Source: an uncultured Oscillospiraceae bacterium (GTDB taxonomy: Bacteria > Bacillota > Clostridia > Oscillospirales > Oscillospiraceae). Taken from it: 5,508 nucleotides of DNA. Every line of letters begins with the position of its first letter. The first letter of the stretch is position 1. A program made the translations under genes and the position numbers. Of this stretch, positions 5,451 through 5,508 are shown in pieces. The notes under the pieces are model-generated. The model saw only the letters and a list, made by a program, of their open reading frames with translations, had not been told where the DNA came from and searched no databases. The DNA is taken from positions 1-5,508 of the forward strand of contig CAAETL010000096.1 in the NCBI GenBank assembly GCA_900758955.1. Direction: 5' to 3'.

Positions 5451-5508
5451 ATCATTTGTGATGTGAAACGATGGCAAACCATCCCTGCGTTTTTAACACT
5501 TATAAATC
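5451..5508. other. AT-richer tail after the operon, no gene seen
   Basis: The last 58 bases contain a small hairpin, GATGG (5470-5474) with CCATC (5479-5483) around CAAA, and a TATAAA at 5501-5506 that could be a -10 element. No matching -35 is found at 16-18 bases upstream. The next gene, if any, starts beyond the window. Confidence 0.4.

Noticed and set aside
5470..5494. Small hairpin GATGG/CCATC followed by a T-run as a second terminator
   Set aside because: The stem is only 5 bp and the T-run is six bases away from it; the strong terminator just upstream already ends the operon.

Overview
The window is dense, GC-rich bacterial DNA, with every supported gene on the + strand. Purine-rich Shine-Dalgarno sites (GAGGAGGA, AAAGGAGGT, AGAGGAGGT), short gaps between genes and clostridial-type proteins suggest a GC-rich Firmicute, most likely a gut clostridium of the Oscillospiraceae type. 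That placement is inferred from style; no rRNA or other phylogenetic marker was compared.

Positions 1-1060 hold two uncharacterised genes. The first is cut by the left edge and reads open from base 1. The second encodes a small polytopic membrane protein and overlaps the first by 17 bases, so the two are probably translationally coupled. A short hairpin with a T-run (1115-1138) may end this unit. Positions 1206-2804 hold prfC, peptide chain release factor 3, with all GTPase motifs intact and a probable TTG start. It looks like a single-gene unit.

Positions 2805-3105 are non-coding and regulatory-looking: two tandem sigma-A-type promoters, a GC-rich hairpin just after the second predicted transcription start, and a near-perfect but orphan Shine-Dalgarno sequence. 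They lead into a two-gene operon. It consists of an MBOAT-family membrane O-acyltransferase of the AlgI/DltB type (3106-4464) and, 26 bases later, a membrane-anchored SGNH/GDSL-type protein with a complete catalytic set (4491-5414). A perfect 14-bp stem intrinsic terminator (5417-5450) closes the unit.

By analogy with AlgI/AlgJ/AlgX, PatA/PatB and DltB/DltD, the likely division of labour is that the MBOAT protein moves an acyl group, probably acetyl, across the membrane and the extracytoplasmic SGNH domain transfers it to, or removes it from, a cell-surface glycan. The substrate cannot be read from this window. No mobile element, CRISPR array, tRNA or rRNA was seen. Nothing here is convincingly a new system. 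The least explained items are the coupled unknown pair at the left and the leader of the acyltransferase operon.
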